64,000 nucleotides of DNA, from positions 86,544 through 150,543 of the forward strand of contig QZCP01000041.1 in the NCBI GenBank assembly GCA_003956705.1, given 5' to 3'. Both the position numbers and the translations under genes were made by a program. The notes below the pieces were generated by a model that worked only from the letters and a program-made list of their open reading frames with translations, was not told where the DNA came from and searched no databases. Shown piece after piece: positions 42,801 through 52,584 of this stretch (position 1 is its first letter; every line of letters begins with the position of its first letter). Source of the stretch: Brevipalpus yothersi (lineage: Eukaryota; Arthropoda; Arachnida; Trombidiformes; Tenuipalpidae).

Positions 42801-44304
42801 CAATTAAGGTTTTTTTTTCAATATTGAGGTAGATTCTTGTGCTCATGGGGATTTTGAGGTTTAAATTTCTAACAAAATGACTCTATTTAAGGTCTTGTTC
42901 AAATGTAAATTCTCATTGTACCTTTGATTTGAGATCAATAGATCAAAAAATGACACGAGATGGGAAAGATCGATTATTTGACCACTAATTTCTAACCAAA
43001 AATAGTCTAATTATACCATTATACTAATTAAATTTTATCAAATCTACAGCCGATTTCATTAGTATGAGACCGATAGCTCCAACTGATAAGATAATAGTCT
43101 AAATGGACAGTGGTTGGTATCTAATCAGGTAGGGCTACCGGTCTCGTCATATCGAACACGGCTATAAATTGGCTGAGATTTTTATCATGATAAATGAAAA
43201 TTCTTGCATAGTAAAACTTTTTTGAGATATTGTGGGCAAAAATAATCAATCATTTTCATCTCGTCACGAAAAAATATCAAATTATCACACCATGAAACTT
43301 TCCGACCATCAAGGACTCTTCAGCAATTGGATTGTCTGAAATGTGCAACTTTTACATGTACAGGATAGTCCAAAAGTTTCTTTACATAATAAAATTTATC
43401 TCTCTGATTGGATAAAACAATAGTTTTGGTCAAGCTAGGATTATCTCAGCTATTCCCCTTCTATCATATCATTTAAAGAAACTTTCATACTACCTAAAAG
43501 ATTATGCATTGGTTCTTTCAGTATTCTTGTTATCATTTATGGTATTCACTCAGATTCAATATTCTGATTATCACAAGGAGTTTATCAGAAAATCGAAAAT
43601 CTGAGTATTTGATTATTTACCACGAAATTTTCTCCAAGACAAAAAGTTCCACTAAATTTTAGCCCCTTGTTCGGGAAGGAACCTCTCCTCAATTTCTGAA
43701 ATAAATTTTATCTTTCAATCTAGTCAGATAATATTAGCTCACTAAGCATCGTATGATATGGATCTTTTTCGCCCTCAGCCGGAAGTGAAGAAAATAGTCG
43801 AAATTCGAAATTTTCTGTTCATGAAAGTAGCTTGATAATGTGCTTCTTTCCTGAAGCACTAGATAGCGTGACCTTGGGAGCGAATATTCAAAATTTTTTT
43901 CTGAATTTTTTCAGTAAAGTCTGCAAAGTAATCAATTGTGAGGATAAATTCAACAAATTCCACAGGTGTTTAATTGAAATATATTACAACATACAGAGTC
44001 CATCGCTAAGGCCATAGTTTTTTCTGAGCACAACACATCTATTCTCTCTATTTTTATCTATTTTTCAATTTTCTATTTCTATTTTCACACAAAACTAGTA
44101 GCATTAGTTAATCAGAATTATATCAGGATTACTGTAGCAATATTTAATTGAGCTATTCAACTTACCTAGTAATCTATAGCCTCTAATTCGTATAAAAATT
44201 GACTAAAAAATTCTCAATTTTTAGTTAATTTTTCAATAATCGATGCATAATTTTTTACTTTTTTTGCCGTAGTGATTCGATTTCTTTTGAAGCTTCGACA
44301 CAAA
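39826..44304. other. 4.5 kb intergenic, Toll 3' UTR side
   Basis: No supported gene. AATAAA at 40650-40655 is a candidate polyadenylation signal for the Toll gene, and (CTT)n lies at 40406-40436. The rest is AT-rich unique-looking sequence with only short, featureless ORFs. Confidence 0.4.
40406..40436. repeat. (CTT)n microsatellite
   Basis: About ten TTC/CTT triplets in the Toll 3' flank. Confidence 0.85.
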
Positions 44305-44430
44305 ATGCCAACGAGAAAAGGGTCAACTCAAAAAATTAGGACCAACAAGAAATCTTTTCGTTCTCGGAATCGAAAGCAAGGTATGGTTCTGTCTGATCAT
44401 CAACGAAATGGTCATGTATCAGAGGAATAT
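44305..44430 (+). other. Small basic ORF or leader exon upstream of the zinc-finger gene
   Basis: An ATG at 44305 opens a 42-codon ORF ending near 44433, beginning MPTRKGSTQKIR and very rich in Lys and Arg. After 25 codons it crosses CAAG|GTATGG, a plausible donor. Spliced to the acceptor just before the zinc-finger start (AACAG at 47612), the ORF would read a stop in the ATGA that contains the start codon. It could be an upstream ORF, a small protein or chance. Confidence 0.2.
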
Positions 44431-45826
44431 CGGTGAGAGTGAAAATCGATTGTATCCATCAAACTTGGGGAGCAAACTCGGCTTCTTCTACTTCTTTTGG
44501 CTGGTTTCGCTCATACACACATATATATGTGTGTGTGTATGTGGATTGCTGGCAGAAAAGGAGGAGGCAGAAATGGGAGGAAAAGCAAGTCAGAATGAAG
44601 GATGATGAGTCTGTTCAGATGAGAAAGAGAGAAGAACTATCTTCCATGGAATGGTCTTGGGTGTGAGGAGGTTTTGCAGTGGGAGGCTGAAAGTGGGAGT
44701 TGGAAAGGAAATATGAAGCTAAAGTGGAGAGCAAAAGAGGAATGAAATGAAAGGCAGTATACATCAAGGCAAAATGTTAGAGGGTGGAAGAGAAAGAGAG
44801 AGAAGGGGGAGGTTGAGTGAAGATGAAAATGATGAAATGAGAGGGCAACATGTTCAGACTGAACCAGTCGTCTAGCATCCACGTCGTCATCGTTATGTCT
44901 ACGGAAATAGTAGAAGAGAGAGAGAGAGACAATTTTGTGTTTCATCTTCTCTTTTTCACTCGAATTTTGTCGTTGAAAAAAGTTCTTGCCTACAGTTCGA
45001 GAGAGAGAAAAGATAAAAATTTGGTCCAGATATCAAGAACGAATATTCTCAACTGGAATATGCAAGTGTGTGTGTATGTGTTTATGATCAACGTTTTTTT
45101 GCGTGGGATGAAAAGAAGGCGCAGAACGAGAAGAAGAAAAACGAATGAACAAGTGGACCTTTGAATAGAGTGAAAGAGAAAGAGAGGAAGAGAAGAGAAA
45201 TTGTAAGTGGGTGGCTCATGGTATCGCCACCCTCGCTTCCATGAACGTGGAAAATCAATATCTCAACAGAATAGAGTTGCTAGATGCTTTCCTGGCGACG
45301 GTGGAGGCGTTTTTCATGGGGAGGCTGTGATGGGGAGAGAGAAAAGAGAAGAGAGATGAGAGAAGAGTAGAGAAGGAAGGAAGAGAAAGAGAAAGAGAGG
45401 ATATTCAATGGAATGAGATCGTAAAGCTACACACACATACACACACATTCATAGTTTGACCATTGTCCGAGCGAATGAATGCCTTAGCGTTAGACGAGGA
45501 AGCAAGATTATTCTCTGCCTTTCTCTGTGTGTCGGTGTGTGTGCGAGAGATGCTGGGAATAAAGCAAAGTAAAGCCTTTTCCTTCCCCAGAAGATAATTT
45601 CCTTCTTCTTCTTTTCCCTCATCCTCCTCACCGCCTCCTCCTTCTTGTTCGTTGCTTCTTTCTCTCTCTCTCCCTCTCTCTCATCGTCAGGCCTCTGGCA
45701 TCATCATTCTCACATGACGAACAAGAATGAGAATCCTCTTTCCATCTCTCTCTCTCTCTCTTCTTGTGAGAGATCTTCTTCCCTTGATCATCTCAATTTT
45801 TCCTCATCCTCATCATCCTCCTCACA

Positions 45827-45830
<4 letters not shown>

Positions 45831-45866
<36 letters not shown>
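45831..45866. repeat. (CT)n microsatellite
   Basis: About 36 bp of nearly pure CT repeat. Confidence 0.9.
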
Positions 45867-45868
<2 letters not shown>

Positions 45869-46774
45869 CCACCACGTTGCTCTCCTGCTCACATCGATCG
45901 CACACACAGGCTCTCCCACTCGCTCATCTCGTTGAGCTCGTTGAGGGGGAGGTAAGAGCTGGCCGAGTAGAGTGGGAAGCTGAAAAGATGAGGTGGAAAT
46001 GGAGGGGGGATGAAGTGGGTGGTTCTGGTAAAGAGAAAGAGAGGGAAAGAGGAGAGGAGAGGAAAGAGAGAGCTAGGGAAGAGGCGAGCCACCTAACCAC
46101 CCACAAGAGATGACGCAAGGGGGTGTAGAGAAGGAGAGAGAGAGAGATGAAAGCTCGCAGAGTTATCTCTCTCTCTTCACTATCTTCTAGCATCTTCCTA
46201 GGTTCAAGTAAGCTGAGCAAAGCAGCTCTTCTTCATCTTCTTTTTTCTTCTTCTTCTTCTTACTTACTAGCTCTTCGTATTTTTCCTCCTCTCTCTCTCT
46301 TACCCCATTCTGCCTCCCTTTTCTGTTTCTCTCTCTCTCTCCTTTTTCTTATTTGCTTCCAGAATGCTGTATCATACAGACTGTATGCCAGGAAAATGAG
46401 TGAATCAAACGAATAATCATTGTGTGTTCATACATTTTTTCTGTTCTCTAATCGAAAGTGAGCAGGAGAGAGAGAGAGATACACACGATATCATGTGTTT
46501 ATCGTTCATCGTTTTGTACAATTTTGTTCGCGCTTCAAAGTTTGCTGCTTGAAAAGTAAGCCAAAACAAGAGAGAGGCTCAAGTTGGCCTTTGGGCCCTT
46601 CTTCTGATGGCCCTTGTTTGTCTTAAATATAATCAAGTTGATTATCGTTCACTTTTTTGTTGTGTTTATTGTTATCATCACATCCAATCGTATCAACATC
46701 ATCATCACATCGATACTAATTGATTTCAATTTTATCCACAAAGAAAATAATCAAGTGAGAATTTCAACTTTTTT

Positions 46775-46778
<4 letters not shown>

Positions 46779-46816
<38 letters not shown>
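46779..46816. repeat. (CT)n microsatellite
   Basis: About 38 bp of nearly pure CT repeat. Confidence 0.9.
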
Positions 46817-46819
<3 letters not shown>

Positions 46820-47613
46820 CTATTTATTCTTTCAACATCACTATCTTCTATCTCTTTGCTTCCTCATCCTTTTTTCCTCCTTTTCTTCTTCTTCTTCTTC
46901 TTCTCCTCGATCTTTGCTCAATTCCATTTCTTTGCTCTTCTCTTCACTCTATTATAATGTTGATAGTGTTCATCTCTCTCTCTTTCCCTCTCTCTCTCAC
47001 TCTCACAACGACCTAGTCACTCTCTCTCCTCCTCCTCCTCTCTTCCACCTACTCTCATCTTCCTTATCCGAAAAGCTACTAGAGAAGAGATGAGAGGAGG
47101 AAGAGAGGGAGGGAGAAGAGAGAGTGGTTGGTGTAATTAGTTAGTTGGTTAGACAAATTCGCTCAGAGTCAAGCTTACTTACGACAAACTAAGCTATTCT
47201 ACTTTCTCTCTCTCTCTCTCTCTTAACCATCTCTCTTTCTCTCCATGTTTGTTTTCTTCGAGATTTTTTTCCTCCTCCACCTCCCTCTTCGACTACTACT
47301 ACTACTACCAGACTAACTAACTACAACTTCTGCCTTTCCACTATCTTTTCTAATCAGCATAAACTTCGTATCAGTTATTTTTCGATTATCATTAGTTTTA
47401 CTTGCAAATAACTCAGTTCAACAACAACAACGACAGTAACGAATATTTACTGCCATTATCAATCAGCCATTTGTGATCATTGCTACCTTTTTTCGATCTC
47501 TCCATGATCATTCGTCAGCATCATCATTGAATCTAATTTAATTTTTCCATTTCTCTTTTCCATCCATCCTCATCTCTCATTTTGTGCCACTTTCGTTCTC
47601 TCAATGCAACAGT

Positions 47614-50232
47614 ATGACCACCGATTGGCGATTACAAGCCGGATTCGGAGGACCAGTTTTTCCGGGAATGATTTCTCCATCAGCATCACCTAAAGAGTCC
47701 AATACATCGGTTGTATCGGTAACCATGAACAATTCACTCAATTCCCTCATGTCGGTATCAACCAATACCAACAAGAAGCAGCGATTCGATGACTATTCGA
47801 TCACCGATAATTCGCATCAACATCCACATACGACTACCAATAATAATATCAATAATTCTAATGGTCCAAATAATTCAAGTCGATCTGTGACGACGATCAA
47901 TGATAATAGTTCGAATAATCATATTCGATCATCATCATTATTCAAAAGTGTGCCTGGACGTTTGGGTCGTGGCTCAGTTAATAGTAAACATACCCTGAGT
48001 CGATGTGATATTCAGAATGCTAAAAAACGATACACTTGTAATCAGTGTCAATACTCAACCGATCGTCGTGATCTGTATCGTCGACATGAAAATATTCATC
48101 GTGATGAGAAGCCATTTCATTGTTATGTATGTAATAAGATGTTCAATAGGGCAGATCATGTTAAGAAGCATTTCCTCAGAATTCATAAAGGTTTGGATTA
48201 CAACGTTAAATTAATCAAGAGAATTCAAGGAGTCGATTTTTCATCACCAAATGATTCTCTCGATAATACCACCGTTAACATTAATAATGGTAATATTCAC
48301 TCCAATTATCCCACCAATTCGAGTGACTCTACCTCTCTAACTTCAATTTGTCATCCGATCAATGGTCATACGACCAATAATACTAATATAACCAATGGAG
48401 ATATCAATAATAACAACACCATCGATGATCATCCCCAATCCAGCCATCATCAGAATACTACTACTGCTGCCAAAACGAAGACTCATAAAGGATCTCGTTC
48501 TCTATTGCGAAATTCAAAAGATAAAGTGTCCATTGAGGACAAAAAAGATATCCACGACACAAGACATGGTTTTATATCATATCAAGAGCCGATAGCTTCC
48601 AATATTGATAATTTGTGTGAATTGATCCAAAAAAATCGTTTATTCACTCGAGAAGCCAGTCTACAAGATATTGCCATGCAGATGCTCAAGTTGAATGGAC
48701 CTGATGAAATTTTTTTGGAAGCAAGTAGAACATCTATGAATTTTCAAGACTCTCTCAAGCCTCTTCTAACAGCTTTATCATTATCATCTGATCCATTATC
48801 GTCTTCTCTTGAACAATCCAAAGAGAGCACTTGGAAAAATAATCACTTGCAAAATGATCATCATCATTCCTCTAGTTGCTCTGATCAGAGAACTGCCATT
48901 GATCCCACAGTTGGTATCGAAGAGAGCCTTCCCACATCACCGTATTTCGATTCACGAATCAACAATCATTCATCCGATCATACTAATCATGAGATTCTTC
49001 AAGTTCCGTCAAATTCATGCCAAATAAAATCGGAAATATCATCATCATCACCATCAATCCCACAAAAGTGTACATCATATCCTAATTCTCATCTCATATT
49101 TAATACGCCCCCAAACAAACGAAAAACTGATTGGATTCATCGTTTAAATCCAGTGCGAGTTGAACACAAATCCCAGACTGATGACCAATTGGTTGATGAT
49201 CATTCAGATACCAATGATACAGATGGTAGAAATGGTAACTTCCGGTGTTCAATTAAGAACAAACTCACCAAGAATCAAGGTTCTGATAATCAAAACTGTA
49301 TTGATGAGCATGAATCTAGAATGAATTTTTCGGATGAATCTGGTGAAGAGGATATCGATTCTCTACTAAGCGAATATGACGATGAAATGTATGAAGCGAA
49401 GATTGACAATGATGAATCAGAGATGTCCTCAAGCCAATCGGATATCTCAGATTCTTCTCATCAATGTGAATTCTGTGGTTGTGCCTTCGTTAATCTATCA
49501 TCACTTCTCACTCATCGTTTTTTGTTGCATCATTATCTTATTAGCACAGATATTTGTTATCCTTACAGTTGTGTTTTCTGTGGAAAATGTCGACCCACAA
49601 GAAAAATGATGATTCATCATATGGAGAGACATATTAAGCCAAAAGTTCGATATTATCGATTGGTTAGCCGAAAAACTTATAAGATACCAAAAAATTTTGC
49701 TGATATTAGATCTCAAGTCGGAGAAAATCTTACAGATTCTATCAATCATCGTAGAAAACAGATATGTCCCAGAAAAGTTGTCAAATCGCCTCTGAAAATT
49801 TTGACCCAACCAAATGGCCATCTGATGAACCATCGATCTTCTAAGAAGTCTACAATATCTCGAAATTCTTCGCGAAAATTCTCGATACTATCAAGAGGTT
49901 TCACAAAAAATTCCAATGATGATGAATCTGGTGATGAAAATATGATAGTTGAGGAGAAAATTAGCGATCGTTTGAGTAAAAAAGTTACCAAAAGAAATGA
50001 AGCTTTCATACTGAGAGATTCAAGTTCAATTGATCAACGATTCAATTGTGATAACACTGATCTGAGAACAGCTATTGGATATCTCAATGAATGTAAGCTT
50101 TGTCATAGGCCATTCGCGAATGATGATGATAATTATCTGCAAACAAGTTCATCCTCCAGTAGCCATTGTCTTAAAGCCATATTATCCAAATGCCAAGATA
50201 AACTTTCTCTAGAAAATATTATTAATTTATAA
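47614..50232 (+). CDS. C2H2 zinc-finger protein, probable transcription factor
   Basis: A single long exon of 872 residues starting at ATG 47614 (MTTDWRLQAGFG). The frame is open slightly upstream but without an ATG, and an acceptor-like CAACAG sits directly before the start. Two adjacent fingers at about residues 139-190 are well conserved: CNQCQYSTDRRDLYRRHENIH, linker RDEKPFH, CYVCNKMFNRADHVKKHFLRIH. Two more (about 617-675, CEFCGCAF and CVFCGKCR) and a C-terminal CKLC pair are more divergent. Long Asn/Ser/Thr/His-rich disordered stretches separate them. The STDRRDLY-RHENIH pair recalls charlatan-type REST-like factors of insects, but I am not certain, so no symbol is given. The large GA/CT-rich upstream region suits a developmentally regulated gene. 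Confidence 0.82.
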   Translation: MTTDWRLQAGFGGPVFPGMISPSASPKESNTSVVSVTMNNSLNSLMSVSTNTNKKQRFDDYSITDNSHQHPHTTTNNNINNSNGPNNSSRSVTTINDNSSNNHIRSSSLFKSVPGRLGRGSVNSKHTLSRCDIQNAKKRYTCNQCQYSTDRRDLYRRHENIHRDEKPFHCYVCNKMFNRADHVKKHFLRIHKGLDYNVKLIKRIQGVDFSSPNDSLDNTTVNINNGNIHSNYPTNSSDSTSLTSICHPINGHTTNNTNITNGDINNNNTIDDHPQSSHHQNTTTAAKTKTHKGSRSLLRNSKDKVSIEDKKDIHDTRHGFISYQEPIASNIDNLCELIQKNRLFTREASLQDIAMQMLKLNGPDEIFLEASRTSMNFQDSLKPLLTALSLSSDPLSSSLEQSKESTWKNNHLQNDHHHSSSCSDQRTAIDPTVGIEESLPTSPYFDSRINNHSSDHTNHEILQVPSNSCQIKSEISSSSPSIPQKCTSYPNSHLIFNTPPNKRKTDWIHRLNPVRVEHKSQTDDQLVDDHSDTNDTDGRNGNFRCSIKNKLTKNQGSDNQNCIDEHESRMNFSDESGEEDIDSLLSEYDDEMYEAKIDNDESEMSSSQSDISDSSHQCEFCGCAFVNLSSLLTHRFLLHHYLISTDICYPYSCVFCGKCRPTRKMMIHHMERHIKPKVRYYRLVSRKTYKIPKNFADIRSQVGENLTDSINHRRKQICPRKVVKSPLKILTQPNGHLMNHRSSKKSTISRNSSRKFSILSRGFTKNSNDDESGDENMIVEEKISDRLSKKVTKRNEAFILRDSSSIDQRFNCDNTDLRTAIGYLNECKLCHRPFANDDDNYLQTSSSSSSHCLKAILSKCQDKLSLENIINL

Positions 50233-51006
50233 GCATCTTTATCTCTCTCTCTCCACATTTCAACGACAGATGAAAATCCATCATCTTCAGCCCATCAAGA
50301 TTATCAAAACTGTGATTGGTTGTTCATGTTCCTGTAATTTAATCGTTTAACACTCCATCTTTTTTGCCCATTGACTCATTCACCGTTCCATCAATTGAAC
50401 TCGACTCTTTAAATTTATTGTTAAAATACACATACACATTTGATCTTGTGCAATCAATAGTCACAATAACTAAATAACAACAGGGTTTGAAACCATCGAA
50501 TTTGTTCACTTTTCTTTTTCCCAACAGCTACCATGGTCTAGGAATCAGTTCGAACTGCAAATGATGCTACACTGTATTCTTTGATGATGAACTATTTCAT
50601 CATTCGAGAACAGAATCAATGTCTGTCAGTTTGAAACAGTCCTGACAAGTTTTGTGAGTCTAAATTGTTGTCGCCCAATCTGATGCAATATGTTAGCTCG
50701 ATTGCCTGTGAAAATGAGAGCTCGAGAAAGTTTTCAAGAGTTGACCTTTCTAATGTTCAGGGTTTTTACACCTTTTCTCATCTTCCCATCACTGAATGGG
50801 TCAATTGCAGCTCGAAAGGATGAGAAAGTCTCTTTCTAATCCATTTTAATTCTAGAAATGATACCTTGGAATGAAATAGAATAGTTTTCAAACACAATTG
50901 AGTTGAAAAGTACTGTTCTCACCATGTTTTGAGATGAATTTCTAATTGTTCCAGGAGATCGAAAATTCTAAGAAATAGTTTTCTTGATACTCTCTTTGTG
51001 AAAAAA

Positions 51007-51433
51007 ATTTTCGAATTTTTGCGCAAGAAAAGTTGGAAAGAAAATTTTTAACACTTGAATTATTGTTGAGCTATTGGATTTTTCATGACAGACAGAGAGG
51101 TAAACCCTGGGATTTTGATTTTTATGAAGGAAATAACAGGTAGAGTATCTGAAAAATTTTTTTATCAGTTCAATCAATTTTGCAAAGTGATTCACCTCAC
51201 ATTAGTGTAATGAAAAAAATGATCACAGTTATTTTATTTTTGTAATCAAAAGCAAGATTTTTCCCATGAAAATAGTAAAAATAGGAGAATCGAAGAATTT
51301 TTCATCTGGTAAATTCTTAAGCTTACCTTTTCCCTACATTGGAAAAACCAAAAACAGCTAAATCCAGCAGCTCAACAATAATCCAAGTGTTAAAATTTTC
51401 TTTCCAACTTTTCTTATGCAAAAATTCGAAAAT
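51007..51433. mobile_element. MITE-like element or hairpin with 75-bp inverted repeats
   Basis: The left arm 51007-51081 and the right arm 51360-51433 are reverse complements with about five mismatches and one indel over 75 bp. About 278 bp separate them. No ORF or transposase is visible inside. It could be a non-autonomous DNA transposon or a hairpin-forming locus. I could not identify a target-site duplication with confidence. Confidence 0.55.
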
Positions 51434-51689
51434 CCGGAAATACCAGAGCAAGTGGCCAGGCAAGACTGTCATTCCCCCAGAAAAAAAGACAAAACAAAGC
51501 CTACAACAAAATTTTGACAGTTTTATGATACCCAGGAAAACTTTTCTCTTCCCATCCTGACCGAGAGACATGATAACCGATAACCCCTTGTCTAGTCTCT
51601 TGTGTCCACAATGTCCAGAGATAGTCTACATTTTTTTCTCTTCTCCAAAATTGTTTTATGACATGGACCGGCAGGCATCGGTCCAGGAA

Positions 51690-51790
51690 GACAGGGAAAG
51701 AAGGAGAAAGAGAGAGAGAGAGAGAAATGGGCCAATACAGAGAGGAAAAGAGAGGAAGAGGAAGAGAGAGAAAGAGAGAGAGAGAGAAAA
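51690..51790. repeat. GA-rich low-complexity tract
   Basis: Imperfect GA/GAAA repeats on the plus strand, about 270-370 bp upstream of the CNOT1 start. Confidence 0.8.
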
Positions 51791-52032
51791 AAAAAGACCG
51801 AAAGGAAAAGTTAATCCTGTGTTAAAATAGCCTGGAGGCATATAGAGAGCCGCCAGGTAGCGCTTATCAGAGGTAACCTTTTTGTGTTGGTGAGCTTGGT
51901 TCAGCTTCTTCTTTGTTCAGTCTTCTTGTGTACAGTCAAAATGTGTAAATGTAAATGATTTAATTTTTTTTTCTTCTTGGTCTGGTCTCTACGCTTTTTT
52001 TTCTCTCATCACTCTTGTATCTACTTTTTTTT

Positions 52033-52584
52033 TGCCGTGGATATTTATCCACATCATAATGTCCAGTACATCACCGCCATTGTATTCACCATTTGCTGAT
52101 AGTGTTAAGATGGATAATAATATGTTCTCCGGTATTTCAGCTTTATCAGATGATCAGATAACCAATATGTTGGTGAATGAAAATGGCGTCCAACTCAATT
52201 CCGAGTTGATGAGCCAATTTAATGTTACACCTAAATTATTGGCCAAATTATTGCTTGCCCTTTGTGAACACAGTGAAGGACAAGAGACAGCCAATAATAA
52301 TAGTACTGGTATTACCACAAATTCTAACAATTCATCTGCACCCGTAAGCCAACCATCATCGGTGACATCTCAACGCTATGAAGAAATAGACACTCTGGCT
52401 GATTTATGCCGTGAATTTTTACCTTCCGCATCACCTTTGACTGATATACTAAATGCCATTAATTCAGAATCTTTTGTTAATGCTAATAGTAAGATAACTA
52501 GCTATAAACATTTTGGTAAAGTTAACTCGGCCTTCAATCGATTCTGGCAATTTTGCTCCAATCTTTGCAATACCGAGAAACAAG
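52033..52584 (+). repeat. Copy B of duplicated segment: CNOT1 first exon plus leader
   Basis: Probable source copy of the segment also found at 14850-15377. Both copies share leader similarity (GCCGTGGAT against GCTGTGGAT), the coding block LSDDQI-NMLVNENGVQLN, the block SPLTDIL-AINS, FNRFWQFCSNL and the donor CAAG|GTTTGT. In this copy the leader ATG (52059) is in frame with the exon. Confidence 0.85.

Larger units (their letters stand above)
44434..47613. other. GA/CT-rich low-complexity upstream region of the zinc-finger gene
   Basis: About 3 kb dominated by purine or pyrimidine stretches: GA-rich on the plus strand at about 44560-45400 and 45960-46160, CT-rich at about 45600-45870, 46200-46350 and 46770-47300. 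Pure (CT)n runs lie at 45831-45866 and 46779-46816. Open frames here are composition artefacts. It is probably the promoter and 5' UTR of the downstream transcription factor. Confidence 0.55.
50233..52032. other. Intergenic between zinc-finger gene and CNOT1
   Basis: No gene seen, and in particular no exon that could supply the missing CNOT1 N-terminus. It contains an inverted repeat pair (51007-51081 and 51360-51433) and a GA-rich tract at about 51690-51790. Confidence 0.5.

Noticed and set aside
45645..46220. Several open frames rich in Ser, Leu and Arg on both strands
   Set aside because: They translate CT/GA microsatellite sequence and have no recognisable domain.
46614..47093. 159-codon open frame with hydrophobic start and Ser-Leu runs
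   Set aside because: Most of it is translated (CT)n; the frame has no homology I can see and lies in the low-complexity leader region.
47584..47613. Start of the zinc-finger protein ten codons earlier
   Set aside because: The codon there is GTG and the intervening sequence ends in an acceptor-like CAACAG; the first in-frame ATG is 47614.
50968..51571. Two short ORFs with similar peptides on opposite strands (STIIQVLK)
   Set aside because: The resemblance is the inverted repeat itself, not a pair of genes.
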